DNA of 64,000 nt from Leifsonia sp. 1010 (GCF_031455295.1 NZ_JAVDSL010000004.1:124001-188000), one strand, 5' to 3'; shown: positions 27,193 to 37,685, counted from the first letter of the stretch. Notes: generated by a model from the letters alone, not told the origin. A program made the numbers and translations.

Positions 27193-28241
27193 GCGTCCTC
27201 CCACTGCAGCGCATCCACCGCATCCAGCACGCGGTCGACGTCGGGCAGGTAGAACCTCTCGAGCTTGGGCGGCGCGAAGGGGGTGTCGAACCCGGTCACC
27301 CGATGCACCGGCGCGAGCAGGTGGTGGAAGCAGCGCTCCGACACGCGCGCCACGATCTCGGCCGCCATGCTGGCGAAACCGGGAGCCTCCGCCACGACGA
27401 CCGCTCGGCCGGTGCGGCGGACCGCAGCGCACACGGTCTCGTCGTCGAACGGGACGAGCGACCGCAGGTCGACGACCCCGATACTGCGGCCGTCCTCCGC
27501 GGCCGCCTCGGCCGCGGCGAGCGCGACCGGGACGGACGGGCCGTAGGCGATGAGGGTCACGTCGTCGCCCTCCCGCGCGACGCTCGCGCGGCCGATCTCG
27601 GGGAGCGGCGCCTCAACATCCACCTCGCCCGTCGACCAGTACAGCTTCTTCGGTTCGAGGAAGATGACCGGGTCGGGATGCGCGATGGCGGCGCGCAGCA
27701 GCCCGTACGCGTCTTGCGGGGTCGCGGGCGACACCACCGTCAGGCCGGGCGTGTGCACGTAGTACGCCTCCGACGAGTCGGAGTGGTGCTCCACCCCGCC
27801 GATGCCGCCGGCGTACGGGATGCGCACCACCATCGGAAGGCGCACACGGCCCTGCGTGCGGTTGCCCATCTTGGCGACGTGGTCGACGATCTGCTCGAAA
27901 GCCGGATACGCGAAGGCGTCGAACTGCATCTCGACGATCGGGCGCATCCCGTTCATGGCCATGCCGACCGCCGTGCCGACGATGCCGGACTCGGCCAGCG
28001 GGGTGTCGAAGCAGCGGCTCTCGCCGAAGCGGGCGGTGAGCCCGTCGGTGATGCGGAAGACGCCGCCGAGCGCGCCGACGTCCTCGCCGAAGACGACCAC
28101 GGACGGGTCGGCGGCGAGGGCGTCGGCGAGGGCGCGGTTCAGGGCCTGCGCCATCGTCATGGTGACGGGCGCGGTGGATGCTTCCTGCGGCGGTTCGGCG
28201 CCGGCCGGGCGTTCGGCGGGAGCGTCGTGCATGAGCGTCAT
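27189..28241 (-). CDS. bkdB: Branched-chain 2-oxoacid dehydrogenase E1 beta
   Basis: A 350-residue transketolase-like subunit with an acidic, Pro-rich first 25 residues. VFGEDVGALGGVFRITDGL, FDTPLAESGIVGTAVGMA and GGIGGVEHHSDSSEAYY are typical of the E1beta of branched-chain or pyruvate complexes; the EHHSDSSEAYYVHTPGL stretch fits the branched-chain type best. Start ATG 28241 overlaps the E1alpha stop by four bases. It forms the thiamine-diphosphate enzyme with E1alpha. Confidence 0.92.
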   Translation of the reverse strand: MTLMHDAPAERPAGAEPPQEASTAPVTMTMAQALNRALADALAADPSVVVFGEDVGALGGVFRITDGLTARFGESRCFDTPLAESGIVGTAVGMAMNGMRPIVEMQFDAFAYPAFEQIVDHVAKMGNRTQGRVRLPMVVRIPYAGGIGGVEHHSDSSEAYYVHTPGLTVVSPATPQDAYGLLRAAIAHPDPVIFLEPKKLYWSTGEVDVEAPLPEIGRASVAREGDDVTLIAYGPSVPVALAAAEAAAEDGRSIGVVDLRSLVPFDDETVCAAVRRTGRAVVVAEAPGFASMAAEIVARVSERCFHHLLAPVHRVTGFDTPFAPPKLERFYLPDVDRVLDAVDALQWEDA

Positions 28242-29398
28242 CGTGCGGCCTCCTGGCTGGTCTGGCCCGCATGGCCCGCGCGGCCCGCGTCGGCGGCGCG
28301 GAGCTCGGCGGCGAGCTGCTCGGCCTGCTCGCGCAGCTGCGGGGTCGGCGTGGCGTAGACGTGGGCGAACAGGTCTTCGGGATGCGGCTCGGCGTCGGCC
28401 ATGATCGCCGTGCGGAGGTCCGCGGCGACCCGCTCCGCGTGGGCGTGCGCCTCGGCGTCGTCGCCCTCGGTGAGGACTCCCTGCGCCGTCAGCCAGGCGC
28501 GCAGCCGGAGCAGCGGGTCGCGCGCGAGCCACGGCTCCACCTCGTCGGAGGTGCGGTAGCGGGTGGCGTCGTCGGCGTTGGTGTGCGACTTGACCCGGTA
28601 GGTGACCGCCTCGACGAGCGTCGGGCCACCTCCCTCCCGCGCCTCCTCGACGGCCTGCCCGAGCACCGCGAGCAGAGCGGCGAGGTCGTTGCCGTCGACG
28701 AGGCGCCCGCGCATCCCGTAGCCGACGCCCTTGTGCGCCAGGCTCGGCGCGGCGGTCTGCCGGCTGAGGGGCACCGAGATCGCGTAGCCGTTGTTCTGCA
28801 CCAGGAAGACCACGGGCAGGTGGAAGACGGCGGCGAAGTTGAGCGCCTCGTGGAAGTCGCCCTCACTCGTCGCGCCGTCGCCGCACATCGCGAGCACCAC
28901 GGTGTCCTCGCCGCGGAGGCGGGCGGCGTGGGCGAAGCCGACGGCGTGGAGCAGCTGGGTCGCCAGCGGCGTCGCCTGGGGGGCCACGCGGTGCCGGTTG
29001 GGGTCGTAACCGGAATGCCAATCGCCGCGGAGCAGCACGAAAGCCTCGAACGGGTCGACGCCGCGCGCGATCACGGCGACGGTGTCGCGGTAGGTCGGGA
29101 ACAGCCAGTCCTGCTCGCCGAGCACCATCGCCGCGGCGATCTCGCAGGCCTCCTGACCGTGCGACGACGGATAGACCGCGAGCCGGCCCTGGCGGACAAG
29201 GGCGTCGGCTTGGTCGTTGAGGCGGCGGGCGAGGACGAGGCGGCGGTAGCCGTCGCGCAGGGTGTCCTGATCGGGGACGCGCTCGGGCGCCAGGGCGGCG
29301 TGGCCGCTCAGGTCAGCGGACCCGTCCTGGTCGATGAGCCGCAGCGGGGTGTCGCCCGGCAGCAGGTCGTCCGCGCGCAGCGGTGCGTCGGCGTGCAT
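28238..29398 (-). CDS. bkdA: Branched-chain 2-oxoacid dehydrogenase E1 alpha
   Basis: A 386-residue subunit that binds thiamine diphosphate through GDGATSEGDFHEALNFAAV and QNNGYAISVP, with the phosphorylation-loop-like YRVKSHTNADDATRYR. It decarboxylates 2-oxo acids from Val, Leu and Ile, giving acyl-CoA for catabolism or branched fatty-acid primers. AAAGGAGAACGG precedes the ATG at 29398. First gene of the operon, divergent from an Lrp-type regulator that probably controls it. Confidence 0.93.
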   Translation of the reverse strand: MHADAPLRADDLLPGDTPLRLIDQDGSADLSGHAALAPERVPDQDTLRDGYRRLVLARRLNDQADALVRQGRLAVYPSSHGQEACEIAAAMVLGEQDWLFPTYRDTVAVIARGVDPFEAFVLLRGDWHSGYDPNRHRVAPQATPLATQLLHAVGFAHAARLRGEDTVVLAMCGDGATSEGDFHEALNFAAVFHLPVVFLVQNNGYAISVPLSRQTAAPSLAHKGVGYGMRGRLVDGNDLAALLAVLGQAVEEAREGGGPTLVEAVTYRVKSHTNADDATRYRTSDEVEPWLARDPLLRLRAWLTAQGVLTEGDDAEAHAHAERVAADLRTAIMADAEPHPEDLFAHVYATPTPQLREQAEQLAAELRAADAGRAGHAGQTSQEAAR

Positions 29399-29525
29399 CC
29401 GTTCTCCTTTGAAAGACGTCGCTCATCATCAGGATGACTTCGCTGGACCCCGGACGCTACGGGTGCGCCGGAACCGAGACGAATGGATGCGCGGAGCGCG
29501 TTCGAGTGCCAGACTGTCCAGCACC

Positions 29526-29954
29526 ATGGACGACATCGACGTACGCATCCTGGACGCTCTGCGCGCCGACGGCCGCGCCTCCATCACCGCGGTCGCGGAG
29601 GCGGCGCACGTGTCGCGCGCGAACGCGTACGCGCGGCTCTCTCGGCTCGTGTCGGACGGCGTGATCACCGGCTTCACGGCGAAGGTCGACCCGCGGCTGT
29701 CCGGGCGCCGGTCGTCGGCGTACGTGACCATGCGCGTGGAGCAGGCGGCCTGGCACGACCTCCGCGACCGCCTGCGACAGATCCCCGAGGTGGAGCACTT
29801 CGCGCTCGTCGGCGGCGACTTCGACGTCATCCTGCTGGTGCGGGCCCGGGACAACGAAGACCTGCGGCGGGTGGTGCTGGAGGAGCTGACGAGCATCCCG
29901 TCGGTACGGGACACGAAGACGTCGCTGGTGTTCGAGGACCACGACCAGCGGTAG
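29526..29954 (+). CDS. Lrp/AsnC-family regulator (BkdR-like)
   Basis: A 142-residue regulator with an N-terminal helix-turn-helix (DVRILDALRADGRASITAVA to YARLSRLVSDGVITGFTAK) and a C-terminal RAM domain (VEHFALVGGDFDVILLVRA) that senses amino acids. It is transcribed away from the bkd operon with 127 bases between the start codons, the usual place for its own regulator in this pathway. By inference it controls bkd in response to branched-chain amino acids. ATG 29526 begins the conserved domain. It ends eight bases before the 120-bp repeat array. Confidence 0.88.
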   Translation: MDDIDVRILDALRADGRASITAVAEAAHVSRANAYARLSRLVSDGVITGFTAKVDPRLSGRRSSAYVTMRVEQAAWHDLRDRLRQIPEVEHFALVGGDFDVILLVRARDNEDLRRVVLEELTSIPSVRDTKTSLVFEDHDQR

Positions 29955-29962
29955 GGACGCGC

Positions 29963-30534
29963 GGCGCCAGCGTAGGTGTGAAACGTTCGAAACTCCGACG
30001 CACCGCGGCCGGGACGGAGATACGCGCCGGAACCGGCGGAATCTCCGACCGGGCGCATCCACGCGCTTCCATCGGCGATGCGGGCGCCAGCGTCGGTATG
30101 AAACGTTCGAAACTCCGACGCGCCGCGGCTGTGATGGAGATACGAGCCGGAACCGGCGGAATCTCCGACCGGGCGCATCAACCCGCTTCCGTCGGCGACG
30201 CGAGCGCCAGCGTAGGTATGAAACGTTCGAAACTCCGACGCACCGCGGCTGTGACGGAGATACGCGCCAGGACCGGCGCGATCTCCGACCGGACGCATCC
30301 ACCCCCTTCCGTCGGCGGTGCGAGCGCCAGCGTAGGTATGAAACGTTCGAAACTCCGACGCACCGCGGCCGGGACGGAGATACGCGCCACGACCGGCGGG
30401 ATCTCCGACCGGACGCATCAACCCGCTTCCGTCGGCGATGCGGGCGCCAGCGTAGGTGTGAAACGTTCGAAACTCCGACGCGCCGCGGCCGGGATGGAGA
30501 TTGGCGCCGGAACCGGCGGGATCTCCGACCGGGG
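29963..30534. repeat. 120-bp tandem repeat array, nearly five units
   Basis: The marker GAAACGTTCGAAACTCCGAC ends at 29999, 30119, 30239, 30359 and 30479: an exact 120-base period. Each unit then has a hairpin: GGAGAT...ATCTCC outside and CGCC...GGCG inside (first copy 30016-30046), kept in all five units although the loop bases vary. No stop codon occurs in several frames because 120 is a multiple of three, but no frame looks like a real protein. The array fills the space between the Lrp gene and the paaJ promoter. Confidence 0.95.
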
Positions 30535-30590
30535 CGGGCCGACGCGGCGACGGCGCGGGTTGCCCGTGGGCGGCGATTCTGCGACGATGC

Positions 30591-30616
30591 AATTGCTGAA
30601 CGTTCGTTCGGTAATT
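30591..30616. promoter_or_regulatory. Candidate PaaR operator before paaJ
   Basis: A 26-bp imperfect palindrome, AATTGCTGAACG then TTCGTTCGG-TAATT in inverted match (10 of 12 positions), with core CTGAACG-TT-CGTTCGG. The same core occurs before paaA (36663-36682). It lies 27 bases before the paaJ ATG, a good place for a TetR repressor. Confidence 0.65.
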
Positions 30617-30642
30617 CGTCGCGTTCGAGGAAGAGGGCAGCG

Positions 30643-31823
<1,181 letters not shown>

Positions 31824-31827
<4 letters not shown>

Positions 31828-32570
31828 CCGGGTACAGCACTCTCGCGGTCGAGGAGCGCGGCGACCGGGTCGTGGTCACGCTCGACCGGCCGGAGCGCCG
31901 CAATGCGATCGACCAGCAGATGGTGGACGAGCTGCACCGCGTGTGCGCGACGCTGGAAATGCAGCCGCGCATCCTCATCCTCACCGGTTCGGGCGGCGTG
32001 TTCGCCTCCGGAGCCGACATCGCCGAGCTGCGAGAGCGCACCGCCGCCGACGCCGCGAGCGGCATCAACGACACGATCTTCACCCGCATCGCGATGCTGC
32101 CGATGCCGGTGATCGCCGCTCTCGACGGCTACGCGCTGGGCGGCGGAGCCGAACTCGCCTACGCCGCCGACCTGCGGATCGGCACCCCGCGACTCCGCAT
32201 CGGCAACCCGGAGACCGGCCTCGGGATCATCGCCGCCGCCGGCGCGCTGTCGAGGCTGCCGGAGCTCGTCGGCCTGCCGCTCGCCACCGAGCTGGTGCTG
32301 ACCGGGCGCATCCTCACCGGCGAGGAGGCGCTCGCAGCCGGACTCGTCGGCGACCTGTTCGAGCCGGGCGAGCTGCTCACGGCAGCCCACGCCCTGGCCG
32401 ACCGCATCGCCGCGAACGACCCCCTGGCGACCCAGCTCACCAAGCGGGTGCTGCGCGAACCGGCCGAACGGCATCCTGCCGCCGAGCGTGAGGCGCAGGC
32501 GGTGCTGTTCGAGTCGCCGGAGAAGCGGCGGAGGATGACCGAGTTCCTGGAGCGGAGGGGCCGGAGATGA
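31824..32570 (+). CDS. paaF: Enoyl-CoA hydratase (PaaF-like)
   Basis: A 248-residue crotonase-fold enzyme: VTLDRPERRNAIDQQMV, oxyanion strand FASGADIAEL, ALDGYALGGGAELAYAADLR and Glu in IGNPETGLGII. The following loop (AAAGALSRLPELVG) differs from the usual GAGGTQRL. In the phenylacetate route it would hydrate 2,3-dehydroadipyl-CoA. Start ATG 31824 overlaps the thiolase stop (ATGA) and its own stop overlaps paaH the same way. Confidence 0.87.
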
Positions 32571-33454
32571 GCACGTCGGGGCTGCCCGAACGGGTCGCCG
32601 TCATCGGCGGCGGGCGGATGGGATCGGGGATCGCGCACGCGTTCCTCATGGCGGGTGCCGAGGTGACCGTCGTCGAGCAGAACGCGACCGCCGCGTCGGA
32701 GGCGCGGGAGCGCATCCTGACCGCCGTCGAGGGCAGCGTCCGCCGCGGCTCCCCAGCCCCCGACCCGGCGCGCCTGCTCGTCACCGTGACCTGGGAGGCT
32801 CTGAACGGCGCCGGCCTCGCGATCGAGGCGGTGCCCGAACTGCTCGACCTGAAGCGCGAAGCCCTGGCCCGCGCGGAGCAACTGCTGCCGGTGGATGCGG
32901 TGCTCGCCACGAACACCTCGTCCCTGTCGATCGACGCCCTGGCGGACGGCCTGACCCGGCCGGGCGCCTTCCTGGGGCTGCACTTCTTCAACCCGGTCCC
33001 CGCATCCACTCTCGTGGAGGTCGTGCTGGGTACCGCGACCGCCGCCACCGCCGGGGAGGCCGCCGAACGATGGGTGCGCGCGCTGGGCAAGACGGCGATC
33101 ACCGTGCGCGACTCCCCCGGCTTCGCCTCCTCCCGCCTCGGGGTGCTGCTCGGGCTGGAGGCGATCCGCATGGTCGAGGAGGGCGTCGCCACCCCCGACG
33201 GCATCGACACGGCGATGGAGCTCGGCTACAAGCATCCCGTCGGTCCGCTGCGGCTCACCGACATGGTCGGGCTGGATGTGCGGCTCGACATCGCCGAGTA
33301 CCTCGCCCGCGAGCTGGGGCCGCGTTTCGAGCCGCCGGAGCTGCTGCGGCGCATGGTGGATGAGGGGATGCTCGGCCGCAAGACCGGCCAGGGGTTCTTC
33401 GCCTGGGGCGAGGACGGGTCGCCGATCGCTACCGCTGGGGAGCGTCCACGATGA
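32567..33454 (+). CDS. paaH: 3-hydroxyacyl-CoA dehydrogenase (PaaH-like)
   Basis: A 295-residue NAD-dependent dehydrogenase. The nucleotide-binding motif VIGGGRMGSGIAHAF is at residues 12-26, LGLHFFNPVPAS holds the catalytic His region, and the C-terminal domain has GYKHPVGPLRLTDMVGLD. It oxidises 3-hydroxyadipyl-CoA in the phenylacetate pathway. Its last 26 bases overlap the convergent paaI gene. Confidence 0.9.
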   Translation: MSTSGLPERVAVIGGGRMGSGIAHAFLMAGAEVTVVEQNATAASEARERILTAVEGSVRRGSPAPDPARLLVTVTWEALNGAGLAIEAVPELLDLKREALARAEQLLPVDAVLATNTSSLSIDALADGLTRPGAFLGLHFFNPVPASTLVEVVLGTATAATAGEAAERWVRALGKTAITVRDSPGFASSRLGVLLGLEAIRMVEEGVATPDGIDTAMELGYKHPVGPLRLTDMVGLDVRLDIAEYLARELGPRFEPPELLRRMVDEGMLGRKTGQGFFAWGEDGSPIATAGERPR

Positions 33455-33830
33455 GGTTCGTGATGCGCGCCGTGCAGAGCCGGTTGCCGTCCTCGTCGGT
33501 GATGACGATCTCGTGCGAGGCGATGGTGCGGCCCAGCCGGATCGCGGTCGCCACCCCGGTCACGAGGCCCGACCGCGCCGCGCGATGGTGCGTCGCGTTG
33601 ATGTCGACGCCGACCGCGCTGCGTCCGGGACCGGCGTGGATGACGGCCGCCCACGACCCGAGCGCCTCCGCGAACGCGACCGACGCGCCGCCGTGCAGCA
33701 GCCCGAACGACTGCCGGTTGCCCTCGACGGGCATCGTCGCCACCACGCGCTCCGCGGACTGCTCCAGGATGCGCACCCCCATCTTCACGTCGAGCTCACC
33801 CAGTTCGATCGTCCAGTCGCCGTCGGCCAT
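33429..33830 (-). CDS. paaI: Hotdog-fold thioesterase PaaI
   Basis: A 133-residue thioesterase. QSFGLLHGGASVAFAEALGS is the PaaI signature (Asp/Gly-His-Gly loop), with GVDINATHHRAARSG and the C-terminal CTARITNLIVD. In phenylacetate degradation it releases CoA from dead-end epoxide or oxepin thioesters. It is on the minus strand in the middle of the plus-strand paa genes and its end overlaps paaH by 26 bases, so it needs its own promoter, or antisense effects are possible. Confidence 0.88.
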   Translation of the reverse strand: MADGDWTIELGELDVKMGVRILEQSAERVVATMPVEGNRQSFGLLHGGASVAFAEALGSWAAVIHAGPGRSAVGVDINATHHRAARSGLVTGVATAIRLGRTIASHEIVITDEDGNRLCTARITNLIVDAPQR

Positions 33831-33866
33831 GCCGCCAGCATACGCATCCACTCGAGGAGGCCTTCG

Positions 33867-35933
33867 ATGATCCTGCCCAGTTACATCCGCGATGGATGGT
33901 GGACGCCAGAATCCGCGGTCGGTGCTGCCACGGAGGACGGCGTCGCCGAGGTGCTCGACGCCTCCACCGGCGCCGTCATCGCCCGGGTCAGCACCGCCGG
34001 CCTCGACCTCGCCGGCGCGCTCGACCACGCCCGGACCGTCGGACAGCGCTCCCTCGGCGCGTTGACGTTCCACCAGCGCGCCCTGCTGCTCAAGCAGCTT
34101 GCGCAGGCGCTCACCGAGCGCAAGGACGAGTTGTACGAGCTGTCGGCCCAGGCCGGCGCGACCCGGGCCGACGCCTGGATCGACGTCGACGGCGGCATCG
34201 GCGCGATGTTCACCTACGGCTCGAAGGGACGGCGCGAGCTGCCCAACGCGCAGGTCGTGCTCGACGGGCCCGCCGAGCAGCTGTCGAAGGACGGCAGCTT
34301 CCTCGGCCGCCACGTCTACACCCGGCTGCCGGGCGTCGCCGTGCAGATCAACGCCTTCAACTTCCCGGTCTGGGGGATGCTCGAGAAGCTCGCGCCCTCC
34401 TTCCTCGCCGGGATGCCGACGCTCGTCAAGCCGGCCACCCCGACCGCGTTCGTGGCCGAGGCCGCGGTGCGGATCATGGTCGAGTCCGGGCTCCTTCCCG
34501 CGGGCTCCCTGCAGCTGGTGAGCGGATCGGTCCCCGACCTGTTCGACCACCTGCGGCTCGGTGACCTGGTCGCGTTCACGGGGTCCGCATCCACCGCCGA
34601 ACGCCTGAAGGCGCACGACTCGGTGCAGACCGGCGGGGTGCGGTTCACGAGCGAGACCGACTCGATCAACGCGTCGGTGCTCGGGCCGGATGCCGTCACC
34701 GGGACGCCGGAGTTCGACGCGTACGTGAAGGGGCTGGTCGTCGAGATGACGGCCAAGTCGGGGCAGAAGTGCACGGCCATCCGCCGGGCGATCGTTCCCA
34801 CAGCGCTTGAGGGCGATGTGATCGCCGCGGTGCGCGACCGCATCGCCTCGCGCGTCGTGATCGGGGATCCGCGCGCCGAAGGCGTCACGATGGGGCCGCT
34901 CGCCTCGCGCACGCAGCGCGAGGAGGTGCTGCGGCAGGTGGGACGGCTCGTCGCGGCGGGCGGCGAGCTGGTGCTCGGTGGGCTCGACCAGCCGACCGTG
35001 GTCCGGGCCGACGGCACGACCGGCGTCGTTCCGGAGGGTGCCTTCGTCGCGCCGGTGCTGCTGCGGTTCGCCGACGCGTGGACGCCTGAGGCGCACACGG
35101 TCGAGGCGTTCGGGCCGGTCGCGAGCGTCCTGTCCTACGACACGGCGGAGGAAGCGGTCGCGCTGGTCGCGCGCGGCGGCGGGTCGCTCGTCACCAGCGT
35201 GGCTTCGCATGACCCGGAGTTCGCGCGCACGTTCGTGCTCGGCTCGGCGGCGTACAACGGCCGCGTCCTCGTGGTCGACCGCGACGACGCCCGCACCTCC
35301 ACCGGACACGGCTCCCCCATGCCGCACCTCGTGCACGGAGGACCGGGTCGAGCGGGAGGCGGCGAGGAGCTGGGCGGGATCCGCGCGGTGCTGAACCACA
35401 TGCAGCGGACGGCGCTGCAGGGGTCTCCCGATCTGCTCACCGCGATCACCGGGGTGTGGCATCCCGGTGCCGCCGCGTCGGCCGAGCCGCCGCATCCCTT
35501 CCGCAAGTCGCTGGCGACCCTGCGGATCGGCGACCAGGTGCAGTCCGGGTCGCGGCGGGTCACGCTCGACGACATCGAGACGTTCGCAACGTTCACCGGC
35601 GACACGTTCTACGCCCATATGGATGAGGAGGCCGCGGCCGCGAACCCGTTCTTCCCCGGGCGGGTGGCGCACGGGTATCTGCTCGTGTCGTGGGCGGCCG
35701 GGCTGTTCGTGGACCCGGCGCCGGGGCCGGTGCTCGCCAACTACGGGCTGGAGGACCTGCGGTTCCTGACGCCCGTCGTGCCCGGCGACAGCATCCGCGT
35801 CGCCCTGACGGCGAAGCAGATCACGCCGCGCGAGACCGACGACTACGGCGAGGTCCGATGGGATGCGCGCATCCTGAACCAGCACGACGAGCTCGTGGCC
35901 ACCTACGACGTCCTGACCCTCGTAGCCAAATAG
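33867..35933 (+). CDS. paaZ: Bifunctional oxepin-CoA hydrolase / aldehyde dehydrogenase PaaZ
   Basis: A 688-residue fusion. Residues 1-530 are an aldehyde dehydrogenase (NAFNFPVWGMLEKLAPSFLA; catalytic Cys in SGQKCTAIRR), and about 545-688 a MaoC-like hydratase (ATFTGDTFYAHMDEEAA, FFPGRVAHGYLLVSWAAGLF). It opens the oxepin-CoA ring and oxidises the resulting semialdehyde. ATG 33867 follows GAGGAGG. It ends 11 bases before a 69-bp palindrome. Confidence 0.94.
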   Translation: MILPSYIRDGWWTPESAVGAATEDGVAEVLDASTGAVIARVSTAGLDLAGALDHARTVGQRSLGALTFHQRALLLKQLAQALTERKDELYELSAQAGATRADAWIDVDGGIGAMFTYGSKGRRELPNAQVVLDGPAEQLSKDGSFLGRHVYTRLPGVAVQINAFNFPVWGMLEKLAPSFLAGMPTLVKPATPTAFVAEAAVRIMVESGLLPAGSLQLVSGSVPDLFDHLRLGDLVAFTGSASTAERLKAHDSVQTGGVRFTSETDSINASVLGPDAVTGTPEFDAYVKGLVVEMTAKSGQKCTAIRRAIVPTALEGDVIAAVRDRIASRVVIGDPRAEGVTMGPLASRTQREEVLRQVGRLVAAGGELVLGGLDQPTVVRADGTTGVVPEGAFVAPVLLRFADAWTPEAHTVEAFGPVASVLSYDTAEEAVALVARGGGSLVTSVASHDPEFARTFVLGSAAYNGRVLVVDRDDARTSTGHGSPMPHLVHGGPGRAGGGEELGGIRAVLNHMQRTALQGSPDLLTAITGVWHPGAAASAEPPHPFRKSLATLRIGDQVQSGSRRVTLDDIETFATFTGDTFYAHMDEEAAAANPFFPGRVAHGYLLVSWAAGLFVDPAPGPVLANYGLEDLRFLTPVVPGDSIRVALTAKQITPRETDDYGEVRWDARILNQHDELVATYDVLTLVAK

Positions 35934-35944
35934 CCCCATCCACA

Positions 35945-36013
35945 AGCCAACAGCTCCTGAGTTTTTCGCACGAATCGCCGCTGCGAGCGCGAAAAACTCA
36001 GGAGCTATTGGCT
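35945..36013. repeat. 69-bp palindromic element, copy 1
   Basis: Two 25-base arms (35945-35969 and 35989-36013) starting AGCCAACAGCTCCTGAG, with one mismatch, around a 19-base loop. It lies between convergent paaZ and paaR. A second copy with the same left arm and the same loop length but different loop sequence is at 62545-62613. Each arm carries a TTTTT tract, so it could end transcription from both sides. Confidence 0.92.
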
Positions 36014-36032
36014 TCGGGCGGAACCGCGCGGG

Positions 36033-36626
36033 TCAGCGGAGGGCGAGAGCGAGGATGGTGTCGGCGAGGTCGTCGGGGGTCAGGGGGCCCGCGGGGGTGT
36101 ACCACTCGGTGAGGGAGTTGATCATCCCGAAGAGGAGGCGCGCGACGACCGCGGGGTCGGCGTCGGTACGCAGCGAGCCCTCGGCCCGCGCCTCGGCCAC
36201 CAGTTCGGCCACCGCGTGGTCGAACGCGCGGCGACGGGCCAGCGCCGCCCGCTCCACGTCGGTGTTGCCGCGGACGCGCAGCAGCAGTGTCACGTACGGC
36301 AGCCGGTCGGCGAGCACGCGGACGGCGCCCCGCAGCACGTAGGCGAGCCGGTCGGCCGCCGGCCCGGCCGTCGCCTCGGGCGCTCGCAGCACGCCCTCCA
36401 GCCCGTCGAGGGCTTCATCGAGCGCGAGGGCGAGCAGCTCGTCCTTGGACGAGACGTGGTGATAGATCGCCGACTTCGACAGCCCGAGGCGGTCGGCGAG
36501 CATCCCGATGGACGTCGCGTCGTAGCCGTGCTCGTTGAACGCGGCGACCGCGACCTCGAGGATGCCCCGCTGGTCGTAGCCGGGCCGCCCTCGGCGCAGG
36601 GCGTCGGAGCGGAGCGTGTCGGTCAC
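36033..36626 (-). CDS. paaR: TetR-family regulator PaaR
   Basis: A 197-residue repressor with N-terminal helix-turn-helix (ATSIGMLADRLGLSKSAIYH) and a TetR ligand domain whose C-terminal part (VARLLFGMINSLTEWYTPAGP) resembles the actinobacterial PaaR type that senses phenylacetyl-CoA. Start GTG 36626 (VTDTLRSD). It diverges from paaA with the candidate operator between them, so it likely represses both directions. Confidence 0.88.
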   Translation of the reverse strand: MTDTLRSDALRRGRPGYDQRGILEVAVAAFNEHGYDATSIGMLADRLGLSKSAIYHHVSSKDELLALALDEALDGLEGVLRAPEATAGPAADRLAYVLRGAVRVLADRLPYVTLLLRVRGNTDVERAALARRRAFDHAVAELVAEARAEGSLRTDADPAVVARLLFGMINSLTEWYTPAGPLTPDDLADTILALALR

Positions 36627-36662
36627 GCGCCCAGTCTGGCACGCGTGCCGCTCTCGTGGATA

Positions 36663-36682
36663 TACTGAACGAACGATCAGTA
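36663..36682. promoter_or_regulatory. PaaR operator and paaA promoter
   Basis: TACTGAACG-AA-CGATCAGTA is a 20-bp near-perfect palindrome overlapping a TATACT -10 box at 36661-36666. It lies between the paaR and paaA starts and shares its core with the site before paaJ. Repressor binding would block RNA polymerase. Confidence 0.75.
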
Positions 36683-36710
36683 AGTATTGATCCGCGAGGA
36701 GAGGTCGACG

Positions 36711-37685
36711 ATGACCACCACCACAGAGGCGCCAACCGACACCGACGGTCAGGCACGCTTCGACGAGCTGATCGCCTCCGACTCCCGCGTGGAGCCGCGC
36801 GACTGGATGCCGGACGACTACCGCCGCACGCTCATCCGGCAGATGTCGCAGCATGCCCACTCCGAGATCATCGGGATGCAGCCGGAGGCCAACTGGATCA
36901 CGCGCGCTCCGAGCCTGAAGCGCAAGGCGATCCTCATGGCCAAGGTGCAGGACGAAGCCGGCCACGGGCTCTACCTCTACTCCGCGACCGAGACCCTCGG
37001 CATCACGCGCGACGAACTCACCGAGCAGCTGCTCTCCGGCCGCGCCAAGTACTCCTCGATCTTCAACTACCCGACGCTGAGCTGGGCGGACATCGGAGCG
37101 ATCGGCTGGCTGGTCGACGGCGCCGCGATCTGCAACCAGGTGCCGCTCTGCCGCTGCTCCTACGCGCCGTACGGCCGCGCGATGGTCCGCATCTGCAAGG
37201 AGGAGTCGTTCCATCAGCGGCAGGGCTTCGAGATCCTGCTGACGCTGATGCGCGGCACCCCCGAACAGCAGCGGATGGCACAGGATGCGGTGAACCGCTG
37301 GTACTGGCCGTCGCTGATGATGTTCGGGCCGCCCGACGGCGACTCGCCCAACTCGGCCCGCTCGATGGCGTGGAAGATCAAGCGCTTCTCGAACGACGAC
37401 CTGCGTCAGCGCTTCGTCGCGATGCTCGTCCCGCAGGCCGAGGCGCTCGGCGTCACGCTGCCCGACCCGGACCTCCGCTGGAACGAGGAGCGCCAGGCGT
37501 ACGACCTGGGCCCGATCGACTGGAGCGAGCTCCAGGAGGTCATCGCCGGCCGCGGCGTCTGCAACGCACAGCGTCTGCAGCGGCGCCGGGAGGCGCACGA
37601 GGACGGCCGCTGGGTGCGGGAGGCGGCGGCCGCGTACGCCGAGAAGCAGCGTTCCGCCCGCGAGACCGCGGAGGCGGTCGCATGA
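36711..37685 (+). CDS. paaA: Phenylacetyl-CoA epoxidase subunit A
   Basis: The 324-residue catalytic di-iron subunit of the ring 1,2-epoxidase. Ferritin-like helices carry the metal ligands in [15 protein letters not shown] and [14 protein letters not shown]. It epoxidises phenylacetyl-CoA with PaaC as structural partner. ATG 36711 has GGAGAGG nine bases upstream; an ATG at 36687 is in frame but lacks one. The five epoxidase genes overlap or nearly touch. Regulated by the operator just upstream. Confidence 0.96.
   Translation: MTTTTEAPTDTDGQARFDELIASDSRVEPRDWMPDDYRRTLIRQMSQHAHSEIIGMQPEANWITRAPSLKRKAILMAKVQDEAGHGLYLYSATETLGITRDELTEQLLSGRAKYSSIFNYPTLSWADIGAIGWLVDGAAICNQVPLCRCSYAPYGRAMVRICKEESFHQRQGFEILLTLMRGTPEQQRMAQDAVNRWYWPSLMMFGPPDGDSPNSARSMAWKIKRFSNDDLRQRFVAMLVPQAEALGVTLPDPDLRWNEERQAYDLGPIDWSELQEVIAGRGVCNAQRLQRRREAHEDGRWVREAAAAYAEKQRSARETAEAVA

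Noticed and set aside
29980-30000. SOS (LexA) boxes in the repeat marker
   Set aside because: Only one half-site (GTTCGA) is present; the actinobacterial LexA box needs the inverted pair TCGAAC...GTTCGA.
29963-30534. CRISPR array
   Set aside because: Units are 120 bp and similar over nearly their whole length; there are no unique spacers and no cas genes.
33429-35945. 838-residue minus-strand ORF opposite paaZ
   Set aside because: Only its last 133 codons (paaI) are real; the rest mirrors paaZ.
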